Source: Arctopsyche grandis | Taxonomy: Eukaryota > Arthropoda > Insecta > Trichoptera > Hydropsychidae | Assembly: GCF_051622035.1 (NCBI RefSeq) | Contig: NC_135365.1 | Span: forward strand, 27,342,001-27,406,000 | DNA: 64,000 nucleotides | Direction: 5' to 3' | In this document: positions 34,321 through 46,553 of the stretch, in pieces | Position numbering within the stretch: position 1 is the stretch's first letter | How the letters are laid out: each line of letters begins with the position of its first letter | Position numbers and translations under genes: made by a program | The notes under the pieces: generated by a model | The model's input: the letters and a program-made list of their open reading frames with translations, nothing else | What the model was told of the DNA's origin: nothing | The model's database searches: none

Positions 34321-35182
34321 AGAAATTAATTAATTAAATAAATTTTCATTAAATGGCGGTAAATCTTCTGCCAAGTGGAAACATTAATAAAGATCAGTAT
34401 ATATATATAAGTTTTTTTCTTTTGTTATTGCATTCGTATATGCGTTTTGGCAGTGGCTTAGCTGTGACATATAAAAGTCGTCATTTGTCGAACAGTGTTA
34501 TTTATTAGTTGTTGTAGTCAGAATCAGAGTCGGCTAGAATTCAAGTACAGAGAAGTCGTAATTTGAGTCAGATTTTTGTAACTGCCTCTTCACTCCCACC
34601 ATGAACTTTATCCAGGGACATTAACCGGCGATTATGCACATTCGCCGACTGGTTCGCGCGTGTGTATGTTCCGGGCAACTTTTCCAGCCTCGTGCGAAAT
34701 TTATCGTCATAGTTTCGCCGGCGTTAATTTTGCAAAATTGCTCGCTTGACGATCAGGTAAATTATGTTCGTGTATAATTAAGCTTAGTTAACACACAGTC
34801 TTGCGGCAAAAGCGACTTCCACGTAGCGAAGATATTCGCCGCGAATTCCTTTAACCCCTTTCTCCCCGTGACGACAGAGCGCGCCTCGTCTTATTACCGC
34901 GAGAAAATTATTAATTTGCGCTGAAAACTGAAATCGTATTACGTCGTATTATTAGTTGTTTGCAAAAGCTGTGGCGCATAAACAAATTCACTTGCGTGTA
35001 CAAATCCCTCCCACTACCACCCCCCCCCCCCCCGCCACCCAATTTCATTACTGTGTATTTAAATATAGTGAGGTTGATTCGCAATGTCACGGTTATTCAA
35101 ATTGGTTTATCGTCTGGTACCATTTCCATCCAAATGTCTGATTTTTATACTTACTTCATATAAAAGATGGAAGAAATGAGGC
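34321..35182. other. CpG-richer non-coding block
   Basis: From about 34500 to 34930 the sequence is clearly richer in CpG than its surroundings (GTTCGCGCG, TTTCGCCGGCG, GCGCGCCTCG) but has no sustained ORF or recognised element. A C15-16 run lies near 35019-35034. This could be a conserved regulatory block or an unrecognised 5' UTR. Confidence 0.45.
34470..34500 (+). promoter_or_regulatory. Candidate TATA-type core promoter
   Basis: TATAAAAG at 34470-34477 is followed about 24 bases later by an initiator-like ACAGTG, at the edge of the CpG-richer block. No downstream gene was identified, so this is weak evidence. Confidence 0.2.
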
Positions 35183-35186
35183 TTAA

Positions 35187-35746
35187 CCCTTTGAATGCTG
35201 AGTTTTTGCTGTTGAAAGCCCGCCACGCTGAAAATTTCACCAACATTTCCAACTAGAATTATTTAGAAATCTAATAGAAAGCAGGTATAAAAATTGTAGC
35301 TAATCCAAACAAATAGAAAACTACCTCTGAGGATTTCGAGTTTTGTAAAGGTGTGTTTAGACTCTATCATATATCTTGCAACAATATAAAATAAACAAAA
35401 GAAGTCTTTAAATAAATGTATTTTTCCAAAACTACATAGTTCCATCTTTTTCATTATTGTTAAAATGTAATGCTCACAATCTAAATGCCAAGCCACAATA
35501 TAAAATACTCGGCAGTTATGGATTTCGATCCAGAAATTCTGCTATGGTTATAAATTCATAAATTCCGATGTAAATTAGTCTTTGTAAACATTGACACGGC
35601 ATACACGACCCATGTCCAATGCTTTTTTTTTACAAGGTTACCTGGAAAGGCTTAGCGGGTAATATTCTTGTTTATTTTTTACATACAAATACAGTCTCAT
35701 GGAATTGTTGGCAAAACGCTGATGCCGTTGGTCAGTATTCAAAGGG
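35187..35746. mobile_element. piggyBac-like MITE, 560 bp
   Basis: Exact TTAA at both borders (35183-35186, 35747-35750). Terminal inverted repeats begin CCCTTTGAATGCTGA on the left and CCCTTTGAATACTGA on the right (reverse complement). Weaker similarity extends about 60 bp (GCCACGCTGAAAATTT; CATCAGCGTTTTGCC). There is no transposase inside, so it is non-autonomous. TTAA duplication with a CCC start is the piggyBac signature. Confidence 0.85.
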
Positions 35747-35750
35747 TTAA

Positions 35751-36459
35751 GTGACTTCAAATACAAATTAAATTAAATTTATGCATATAATATGGGGACT
35801 TGCTGTAATACTCACGTGAAAAAAATCTCATCAGAATCGATGCGGATAGAAATTTGAAATTTTGGAATAAAAATACCAACTTATGAATATGTACATGAAC
35901 AATAATGGAAATTTGGTTGGTGTTGGTTTCGTCCGATTTTTTATTATTATTTTGGGTTTGATATTTAACGTCAAAATTAGTATGCCGACAGCGTGCCCTG
36001 TTTATAAACGAGTCTTTAAGTCGATATTCATGTTTTTCCAGAGACGTTTTCTCAATTTGCGCCATGAAAAATGTCGAACTTCAATTTGTGTCGTAAATTA
36101 TGTACTCGACACAAATTGGCCGTGAGAATTTTATTAAACTGTAAAAGTTATATTATATCGCATTTTGAGTTGACGGGGACGCCTTTGAAATAATTTATCA
36201 TATCATAAGAATGTATGATATAATGCAGACATATAAAGATTATTTTGATTTGGTGTAAAATAAATATTACAAGGGTTTATAAGTAACATGCTTTAATTTA
36301 CTAGTAACAAATGGCTGATTAATAAAATGGGTGAATTTATATTATGAACATACGTAAATACATGTACAAACATATATGCAAAGGTATGTTGATGGCAAAG
36401 GTATATGATTTATGTTGATAGTGAGCGTTCTGCTGCTATTGTTATATACTCGTATGTTT
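35751..36459. other. Non-coding, no gene recognised
   Basis: AT-rich sequence between the MITE and the mucin-like gene. Nothing supported. Confidence 0.5.
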
Positions 36460-37949
36460 AACAACGATAAAGATTTTTGAAGAATCAATTGACGTGGTTG
36501 TTGACGGATCAGTTGACGTGGTTGTAGAAGGATCGGTCGAGGTGGAAGTAGAAGGATAAGTTGACGTGGTTTTTTAGGATCCGTTGATGTGGTTGTAGAA
36601 GGATCGGTCGAGGTGGTAGTAGAAGGATCCGTTGATGTTGTAGTTGAAGGATCAGTCGGCGTGGTATTTGACGGATTAGTAGATGTGGTTGTTGAAGGAT
36701 CAGTTGACGTGGTGGTTGAAGGATCAGTCGACGTGATTGTTGAGGGATCTGTTGATGTGGTTGTAGAAGGATCGGTTGAGGTGGTAGTAGAAGGATCAGT
36801 TGACTTGGTTGTTGACGAATTAGTTGACGTGGTTGTCAAAGGATCGGTCAATGTGGTTGTTGACGGATCAGTTGAAATGGTTGTTGAAGTATCAGTCGAC
36901 GTGGTGGTTGAAGGATCAGTCGACGTGGTTGTTGAGGGATCTGTTGATGTGGTTGTAGAAGGATTGGTTGAGGTGGTAGTAGAAGGATCAGTTGACTTGG
37001 TTGTTGACGAATTGGTTGACGTGGTTGTCAAAGGATCGGTTGTTGGTTGTTGAAGGATCAGTCAGTTGAAGGATTTGTGGAAGTTGTGAAACGATCTGTT
37101 GTAAAATGGTCCGTTGAAGTTTCGATTGTTAGATTTATCAGCGTGGTTGTGGCAAAATCCGTCGAGGTTATGGTGGAAGGATTCGTTGAAGTTATCGTAG
37201 AACGATCTGTCGACGTGGTTGTTGAGGGATCTGTTGATGTGGTTGTAGAAGGATTGGTTGAGGTGGTAGTAGAAGGATCAGTTGACTTGGTTGTTGACGA
37301 ATTGGTTGACGTGGTTGTCAAAGGATCGGTTGTTGGTTGTTGAAGGATCAGTCAGTTGAAGGATTTGTGGAAGTTGTGAAACGATCTGTTGTAAAATGGT
37401 CCGTTGAAGTTTCGATTGTTAGATTTATCAGCGTGGTTGTGGCAAAATCCGTCGAGGTTATGGTGGAAGGATTCGTTGAAGTTATCGTAGAACGATCTGT
37501 CGACGTGGTTGTAGAAGGATCGGTTGAAGTTGTCGTTGATGGACTTGTTGACCATGTTGTTGATGGATCTGTTGGTGATATTGGCAGAGCTGTCGATATT
37601 GTTTTCGTTGTCGTTGTGGTAGATGACGTTATGGGCTTTTGAGTAGCATATATAAATACCTAAAAAGATAGTTATTCGTAAATTTTACTATTTGATTCAA
37701 GTTTGGTTTACCAATGCCTGCAAAGGACGGCTGATTTTTGATGTCAGTTGCAGTACGGCCTCAGACTCTCCAGGCCCTCCTTTTAATAATGTAATTTTAC
37801 CAAAAGGAAGAATTATCGAATGGGCATTTATGTGTTATCAATGTATCCGAGTTTGAATACGAAACGATTTCCTGGAAATTTCAAATTTGTTTTGTAAACA
37901 CTAGAAGAGCAACAATAGTAAATAAAAGTATACGTGAAATAATTTTCAT
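36460..37949 (-). pseudogene. Secreted Ser/Thr/Pro-rich mucin-like protein gene (decayed)
   Basis: On the minus strand a start at 37947-37949 gives a signal-peptide-like hydrophobic stretch (ISRILLFTIVALLVF). It is followed, after a frame change and stops, by a short non-repetitive domain (LPFGKITLLKGG; AVLQLTSKISRPLQ). A 52-bp GT..AG intron (37660-37711) joins in phase to a second exon made of about 8-residue repeats of the type STDPSTTT, rich in likely O-glycosylation sites. Such proteins are typically secreted mucins or matrix components; the exact protein is not recognised. The repeat exon is cut into three segments by stops at 37348-37350 and 37058-37060. The plus-strand Val-Glu-Gly-Ser frame over it is the mirror image and lacks splice support. 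Confidence 0.6.
36919..37498. repeat. Exact 290-bp tandem duplication in the mucin-like repeat exon
   Basis: 36919-37208 and 37209-37498 are identical as read. The unit is not a multiple of three, so each junction changes frame, and the same stop appears once per unit. A third, diverged partial copy lies at about 36729-36865. Confidence 0.95.
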
Positions 37950-39090
37950 ACTTCTTGGACACGAAACAGCTCCTTTGTGAACTTTTTGAAAAACTACAAG
38001 TGAATCACCATTATGTCTTGTTCCAACGTTTACAAACGAATCTTTTATCGTATGGAAACTACCAGTTGAACTTGATATTAGAAGCAAGACTACTGTTTTT
38101 TTTTAAATTTAATAATAATTTATTTAATTATAATAATATTATTTAAACTACATGTATTAAACTACATTTAAAAATTATATTGAGCGACAACATATCGAAC
38201 TTCTTCATATTATTTCGATTGAAGTGCTCATATGTTAATGATTGTAAATGAAGGTGAAACAATTTTTATATGAAACCATTGTATTTATATTCAACGTCCT
38301 CGGTCTATATTTTATTATTATTTGGAGAGAGAAACGCTCTGAAAAATCTCAAAGTAAATAATTCAAGAGAAATTTTCACAGAATCTTTCAGATTGAACAA
38401 CAAAAGAAAATCATACTAGACGTAGACAATAGCGTACGTTTCAAGGCAACATTTTTTTATCTTTATTATGATAGCAATATTAATTATGCATAGAATCGTC
38501 AGGGTGCAGAGACCGATAAGAGTTTTAAATATAGAATAAATTGGCCTTTGTGCGAGCAGGGCTGCATTAAGAGGGACAGCGATTAATTCCAAAACTCTGC
38601 TATTAAGTCGTTATTAACGGTTATTGCGGTGCAACTGTAAATAAAATACTTGATGTGGAAATTTTTCTCGTCTGGGAAATCTGGGTAAAAAAAAGACTGA
38701 AAAAGTATGCAGTTATCTCTGTCTAGATATTGGCTGTTATTCCTCCCCTCCGGAGCACATTTCCATTGTTAAATGTCTTGCGACTGTTGGGATGCGTCGC
38801 TTTAAAAGTCAAAATAAAAAGAACCGTACCTTGCGGAGTAGAAATGTCGGTTTTCAGGCGACGCTGAAAGTATTTCAGCGCCATTGTGTTTTCCGATAGT
38901 AGGAAAATGGGAAGTCGGTTTCTTTGGAAAACATTCAAGTGCAGCAGGAAAGAGTATGGGCTTAAAAATATATATGTATGTATGTACCTACTATATTTAA
39001 CCGATAAAGTGGATGAAAGAAAAAAGAAAATCCGTAGAATAGTTAATAATAGTATTCATCAAAAAGATTGTATATGCATGTATTGCATAT
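37950..39090. other. Non-coding, no gene recognised
   Basis: AT-rich upstream flank of the mucin-like gene, with slightly higher GC near 38740-38900. No promoter or exon could be supported. Confidence 0.45.
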
Positions 39091-39596
39091 TGTGACGAAC
39101 ATCTTACATTACGCGCGGAAAGTAGCGAACAGGTATCCTTGCTGGAACACGTTCTAAAGGGAAACCGTGGACTAACCTGGAATGTGTCGTTATTTGTCGT
39201 AGGAGTTCCCCTGGTTCTGTGCTCGTCATAATGGAGCCAGCTATACGAGCTGGCGGGGGAAAAGCTGGAGATCCGGTCACAAGGTCCTTTACGTAGACGG
39301 CTTCTTGCTGTTCCGTAAACAGCTGCGTCTGAAGAGGATGGAAGCTCCAGGATCTGTACAACTTTTACACGCAAGTGGTCCTTGGCTTTCGGGATGCAGA
39401 GAGACACAGAGAGAGTCCGTTGAAAGTTTGATGAAGAAGAGACTGGGGTAGGAGATGGGTTTCACGACGGTCTGGGTAGAAGAGGGCGCTTATCTCGCGG
39501 GGAAACTACGTCCGGGGATTCGGGTAGGTTGGATTGCAACCTAATCTTTGGCATTGCTGCCAACTGAAGAGATGGTGAGGAAGATGTGGCGTTACA
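39091..39596. mobile_element. Solo LTR candidate, 506 bp
   Basis: The block starts TGTGACGAAC and ends GGCGTTACA, giving the TG..CA termini of LTRs with short inverted ends (TGT..ACA). It is flanked on both sides by ATAT (39087-39090, 39597-39600). It is GC-richer than its surroundings. No second LTR or internal retroelement sequence is present, consistent with LTR-LTR recombination. Confidence 0.65.
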
Positions 39597-39600
39597 ATAT

Positions 39601-40199
39601 GTATTATTTTATTATAATAAGTAGTGGCCCGGTGCACCTAATCGTGCACTTGATGAAAAGTGTTCAAAATACTGCGCGTGCACATTGGCGCTCTAATATG
39701 GCTAACGCTGAATGGAAAATGCTTCGCATGCGAATTATTGCTTTGACGTATGTATGTATTTTATATTTCTGTGAATTAAATATTCAATGAAAAAAGTTTC
39801 CGTTAGTGGTGTGAGATCTGCGGGGGGTACCAATGGGAGGTGAGTGTAAGTCAAATTGCGTTTGCAAAGTTAAATTGTCAAATTGCAAAGTTTCAAACAC
39901 AGTTTTCGAGAGCAATTGCTCAAAATCAATTACAAGAAAACGAATTGCTCGAAAAAAATTGGTCGAAAATCAATTGCTCAAATGTCAATTTTTCGGAATA
40001 CAATTGGTTGGAAAAAAATCATTATCATGTACTAAATATAAATATTTTTTTTATAACTCATATTATACACGTGGTCAAATTATTTTGTATAATTAATAGT
40101 AATATTTATTTTAGATTTTACTGTATCCGTTACAACAATTAAGTCAGATTAATTGGAAAACACCAATAAAACACATTTGATCTGGATTTAATAACCATC
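39601..40199. other. Non-coding, no gene recognised
   Basis: It includes a low-complexity run of CAATTGCTC/AAATTG-like words at about 39850-40020. No gene. Confidence 0.5.
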
Positions 40200-40345
40200 C
40201 AGATGCTGCTAGCAGTCATAGACGTACATGAATTCATTGAGAAAATGGAATTTTCCGATTCCAGACGTGATTTGAACCTACGATCTCTACTGCTAAAAAA
40301 TTGCCATTCAGCTATGCTGTGGCGATATACATACATACATAGATA
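40200..40345 (-). mobile_element. tRNA-headed SINE fragment of a different subfamily (candidate)
   Basis: On the minus strand a box A-like TAGCTGAATGGCA is followed about 36 bases later by box B-like AGGTTCAAATCA. The sequence then leaves tRNA similarity. It lacks the tail of the main SINE family. Confidence 0.4.
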
Positions 40346-40405
40346 TGTATTCGCGGTATATAGTATATACGTATTCGCAGCCATGTATATACGCATCTAG
40401 GGTTT

Positions 40406-40685
40406 GGTGCATCCGCTCTAAAATCGCCAGATTAACAGAACGGCAGCCTTAAACGTAATTCTTGTTTTCTCGAATGATAGATTGCACATCAGATGACGAG
40501 TAACTTTTCGATGTGCACAAATGCAATTATTAAATTTGAGTTGGATCTTTCTGACGAGTTTAATCGAAAGGTTACCCGTCATCTGATGTGCAATCTATCA
40601 TTCGAGAAAACGAGAATTACGTTTAAAGCTGCCGTTATGTTAATCTGTCGTTCAATTTGTCTGGCGATTTTAGAGCGGATGCACC
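40406..40685. repeat. Long inverted repeat (107/123-bp arms, 50-bp loop)
   Basis: The left arm 40406-40512 (GGTGCATCCGCTCTAAAATC..GATTGCACATCAGATGACG) pairs with the right arm 40563-40685 at about 90% by eye. The right arm has an additional 15 bases near 40650. The transcript would fold into a hairpin of about 107 bp. No TA, TTAA or 8-bp flanking duplication was recognised. Confidence 0.9.
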
Positions 40686-40689
40686 GCAT

Positions 40690-42317
40690 CCACGTATCTA
40701 TGATATTGAATTTAGAAACACAATATTCATGGGCTTTGCCACCTCTCCCAAGTATTCTAAAATAAATAAATTAATATGTATACGAAGTATTTAATTTATT
40801 GAATTGAAAATAGGTTTTGTTCATACGGGGTCAAATTTTTAAGAGTAACCCACAATAAAATTGGAAAAGTTGAGTTAATTGACCATACTTTATACCCAAA
40901 AGGTTAAATTTAAGCACTGAACGCAATAGATTGCTCGACAAATGAGCCCCGGTGTCAAAATTCCCGAGATACAAGCGAGACCAACTAAACGGTGGGTCAT
41001 AAATATAAATTTGAAGGGCGGTCGGGATAGTAGTTTTCTGCCTTGAAAAGGTGGGAGGGAGGAAGGAAGTGTAACCCTTTTGTTGGCAACTCACACACGC
41101 ATCTGGGTGGGTCCGTTGGACCCCCGATAAATTGGTCCTCCGTAACAGTTCAAGGGTTAATCGTTAACAATTTATTGATGAACTTAATTCAAACTTTACC
41201 CTCGGCAGTGTTCCTGATGGGCAAATTACGCGAACGAGTAAAGACTCGACGACTACGAGACGAGGGATGGGATATAGGAGGGTTGAATGTGGAGAGACCT
41301 CTGGCCCCACTCTGGATAGGCAGAGATTGATCAGGTGTAGTTTTTGACCCAGGTAATTCAGTTTGGATATAAAATGAGAACAACTTTTGTGGAAAACTAG
41401 AACCCCTTTTCAGAACAAGCATAAGGTCATACATAATATTAGTTTTCGAAGTGAAAACTTCCTTACGCATGGTAAAGTGAATTGGATTGAAGTGGTTAAA
41501 TGTGTTACAAAACGTTGTATCTCACTCTTCTGCTCTATTGAGCTTAAATGAGACTTGTTTGAATTTAAATTTAAATTTAATTTAATAACCTATCACAATA
41601 CATATTTGAATAATGGCGGAGGGGGGGAAGAATACAAAATTGAGACTTCTACAATCTCCTTTTAACTTCTCTTTTAGTTACCATTCCTATTGGTGCGATT
41701 TAAAATATCTTCGTTCGCATTCTCCCTTACCGTCTTTCATATCCTTTCAAACCCCATTTGCCTATTTAGTCTCCCTTAGTTACATCCACCCACTTGATTA
41801 CGGTTTCCCCCTTCATTTTCTCCGTTAGAAACCTAAAAGAGATGCTATTTTCTTGTGTGTTCAAGCCTTCCAAGTCCCTTCATATTAACAGTGTTTCCTT
41901 TTAGAATGACGACAGCCATCTTGAATAAGGACATCATATTCTATTTAAACCACCTTTTCAATGTTATTCTTCTACTTCGAAACATACTGCAATTCGACTA
42001 CCATTATCTGAGCATTGTATATTAAAAATGTTATGTATATTTTTTAAAGTGGTGATTGATCTAGAACCTTTTTTTTCTGCAAATGAGTCTTTCTTAAAAT
42101 GTCTGACTATGACAGCCAAATACCATGAGAAACAACTATCGAAACATCTCCAGGATCAACTAGGATCATTCGACCGATTGTTTCGTGCTGTAAAAAAGCA
42201 TTATCTGTTGTCAAACAAATAATAACACATTGAAAAATAGCCACGATAGGTAAATTGATATTTAATGGTATTGATGCTTGGACTTGTAGAGAGGTTTCCG
42301 CGATCGAAGAAAAAAAC
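40690..42317. other. Non-coding, no gene recognised
   Basis: It contains a small CCCTT..AAGGGTTAA inverted word pair at 41074-41160, too short to call a MITE, and pyrimidine-rich DNA near 41640-41830. No supported gene. Confidence 0.45.
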
Positions 42318-42776
42318 TTTATAACTTTTCTTATAGATCTTTGCCCAGTAAACACGAATCTGATAGTAAAAATGTTGATTGGCTCGAGATTCGAAGATAT
42401 ATTATGTTTTTTAAATCGCGTGATTTTTCTATATCTTGATGTTGTTCAGTCGATGTCTCAAAATTTGTCAATTTTATGTTCAAAATAAATATTGGAATCT
42501 TTAGTCGGGTATTTTATCTTTCATTTGTAGTACTTTTCAGCTTTCGAATCTTTCTAAATAATCGTCCAGTTCAAATCAAAAGTCAAAAGTACGTATTTTT
42601 ACTTGGGATTTTTTCCCACTGTTAATACTATTTTATATTGAGTATTACTTATTGAAACATATTTATTGGGATAGTGTTATGGCCACACTATTTTTTGTTT
42701 TCGTTTAAAAGGGTTAATTGGAAGCGTTCTGAATTTTAAATCGGTAAAATTGCGAGCTAAAAGCTCGTTCTAGTAT
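42318..42776 (+). repeat. Dispersed 460-bp repeat, copy 2
   Basis: Partner of 31388-31846. The right end AGCTAAAAGCTCGTTCTAGT is close to GAGCTAAAATCTCGTATTAG in copy 1. Confidence 0.85.
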
Positions 42777-42989
42777 TTACTCGTATTTATACCAATCTGA
42801 ATTGAATTAATAGGGATAATACATTAAATTGTCTTTATATGAGAATTAAATAAAATTCCACTTTGAAAAATCATATTTCGACTATTATTGTGGATTAATA
42901 ACAAAAATTCGTTTATTTTATCGAGGTAAGCCAGTTATCGATCTATATTTTATTTTTATTTTTTATTTAATTTACACCAAGAATTATTT

Positions 42990-43996
<1,007 letters not shown>

Positions 43997-44947
43997 TGTA
44001 TACAGTAATAATTATAATCCATGAAGACACACACACACATTCATTATAAATTACCTTACACTATATTTATATATATAACATATCACTTTATTTTGAATCG
44101 TGTATCAATTCCTTTCCAAAGCCACCCGTTGAAATCAGCGGGCACAACACTTGTCTCTTACTTTATAATTTCTTTCATATAATTCACTCTTTCTAGGATC
44201 CAGCTCTGTCGACACAGTACACCATCTACAGTCCAACTATTTTTTTACATATGTACATAATACACCTGTCTTGTTTCCAATTAAAAAGGAACAAGGCATT
44301 TTTCCGAGAAATGTGACTCGGAACGAGGTCACCAGGCGTTGACCGGGTTTCGGCTAATTAGACACATCGGACACCGAATGCGTTTCTAGGGCAAAGTCCT
44401 CGATCCCCACCGTTGTACAATTCCACATCATCCAGCGGTTCCCAACCGAGGGGGCCTCTTCATGAATATGCAAGATGGCGTTTCGAATCGAATCGCGAGG
44501 AAAGCAGCTCGCGTCTTATTGAAATTTAAATCGACACCGATAAGCGTGGGTACCAATCTACTGGGATACCCTGCCAAGCGTATCATACCCTTCTGCGTAA
44601 GGTACGCCGGACGCTACTACGTCAGCGAGCACAATTTATATTTTACGAGCGGATCGTTTACGACTGCGACCCCACGCTAGCCTAAGGGAGGCTTTCAATC
44701 TTCGGCTCGCGACCTGTCCCACATATACAATTCCTCGAGTGTGTGATGTAATTTTTATATGGTCTTATGGATGCAGCAGAGCTGCCTCATACGTTTCAGA
44801 ACGTTCTACTCTATAAATAGTGACTTTTCAGGCCAGGACTCTGGGTTCGAAGAGCATTGTACAATATGTTTGCTAAATCATAAAGGAAAGGGTAGAATTT
44901 AGTATGAGATGAATAAAATGTGTCAACAGAAAAATATGCTTCAAAAC
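43997..44947. other. CpG-rich unexplained block
   Basis: About 44270-44720 is rich in CpG and has no stop-free frame longer than about 72 codons, no recognised protein motif and no transposon end. Candidate explanations are a conserved regulatory block, an untranslated exon, or an old LTR. An AC run lies at 44029-44038. Confidence 0.4.
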
Positions 44948-45215
44948 ATTCTATATTTTATTTTATTTTATTACATTTTATACCAGGAAAGCCTTACAGG
45001 TATACCTCAATGCGCCTTCCTGTCCAATTACAAACAATACATTATTTTTTTTACTATACAAGTCGCTGAATTAACTCGCAAATTAAAGAGACATCTATGG
45101 ATCGTACATAAATTTTATTGTACATTAATCACACTCATACATAAATAAATTAAACCTGGTGATTTCTCGGTGTTTAGTATCAACGCAACCACCGAGCTAC
45201 GCTGCTGGACAAATT
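44948..45215 (-). mobile_element. tRNA-headed SINE, copy 4 (internally deleted)
   Basis: The 3' tail (minus strand: GGAAGGCGCATTGAGG..CTGTAAGGCTTTCCTGG) and a head remnant (GCTCGGTGGTTGCG..GAAATCACCAGG) are present. The middle of the body is missing. Confidence 0.75.
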
Positions 45216-46192
45216 GAGATATACATATGTACATATGTATACCTCATTTGCTTTACACTTAATGATGTAGAAATTTCTACCACTAAAACTATATTAATTT
45301 ACAAGAACATTCCAATAATCAGTTTGAATTTGTCAAATTATAGCATAGATAATCGTTATATTAAGGTACACGTAAATATGTATTTATATAAAATATATGT
45401 AGATAAAAGCTGTCAAATAAAAAAAAGTTAAAAAGTTTGAAAAGTAGAGACGTTCTGAAATTTAAAATATATATACACTTTTTGTTCAAATACCCTTTAT
45501 GTGCAGGTATAATTAGGTATATTGACTGTAAAGATTGTTCATACAATAATAATATGGTTCTGTTTATGACTACAAAGCCCCTGGTTTCTGGTAAGTTTAA
45601 AAAGTTGTCGATATCTTATAAAAATTCCTTTATAAATACAGATTAAACTAACGCTAAAGAATATACTATATTTCACTGTTTGTGAAATGTACATATGAAA
45701 AATAAAAATAAATAAGAAGAAGAACCAAATTTCTTCTAACAAACTAATGATGTTTAATATAGAGAGCAATACATATAATATATAGAAGCACATATTTACT
45801 ATAGAGAACAATATGTTATAGAAGTATAATTGAAATGCTTCTAAATTACTCTACCCACTAGCTCATTACCCTTTCGAATTTAATATTGTCTTTTCTAGAA
45901 ATCCCCGATAATCCATCTTAAAAACTACAATTATTGTAATTTGAAGCAGTGTTAAAATATCTAGAAAAACATTAAATATAATGTTTTGCGTTTAACAATA
46001 TGTAGAAATACTGGTGGCCTGCACATAATACGTTTATTCTGCTTTCCCATGATTCTGGACATACCAAATTAAAATACGTGATATTAATTTGTTAATTAAG
46101 TTATTATAAAAAGAATTTGTTTTTTTAGAACCAAAAATTGGACTTCCACCACTTTCAAATATTATATAAAGACTCATATATAATATACATAT
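45216..46192. other. AT-rich non-coding
   Basis: No supported gene. The right edge is the target site of the LTR retrotransposon. Confidence 0.5.
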
Positions 46193-46553
46193 TGTAACGT
46201 ATACTAAACAGAGCCGCCGAGTAACTGCGATCGGATTAAGACGGGTAGACGTCTTGAGAGACCGTGAGACCGGTGTAAGTGGTTTTAGGGATTAGCAACA
46301 AGCTAAGTGCATGAAAGCTAAACAATGAGTGCACTTCTCATACCGTGGGAATACATATCCGAATACGTGACTATACTGTAGGTAAACACATTAGACGTCC
46401 TGAGAGATCTACCCCTTATAAGGCGGTACGTAGGCGATATCAGGTCATTCTGGACGGAGTAGTGACAGTGCGTGTATCTCCTGAATCATCAATAAATGCT
46501 GTGAAACGACTGTTGGCCTTTTACTTGGATCCTCCACCCACCCCTACGCAACA
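46193..46553 (+). repeat. 5' LTR
   Basis: 361 bp, TG..CA ends, TATA-like TTATAAGG near 46418 and AATAAA near 46489. Confidence 0.95.

Noticed and set aside
36589..37642. Plus-strand ORFs rich in Val-Glu-Gly-Ser over the mucin-like region
   Set aside because: They mirror the minus-strand Thr/Ser/Pro repeats. The minus strand has a signal-peptide-like start and a good intron; the plus strand has neither.
41074..41160. Small CCCTT..AAGGG inverted word pair with TTAA on one side as a piggyBac-like MITE
   Set aside because: Only about 5 terminal bases agree, and the left border reads GTAA. Too weak to call.
44462..44680. 72-codon ORF in the CpG-rich block
   Set aside because: No motif, splice partner or homologous copy is visible. 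High GC alone lowers stop frequency, so length is not evidence.
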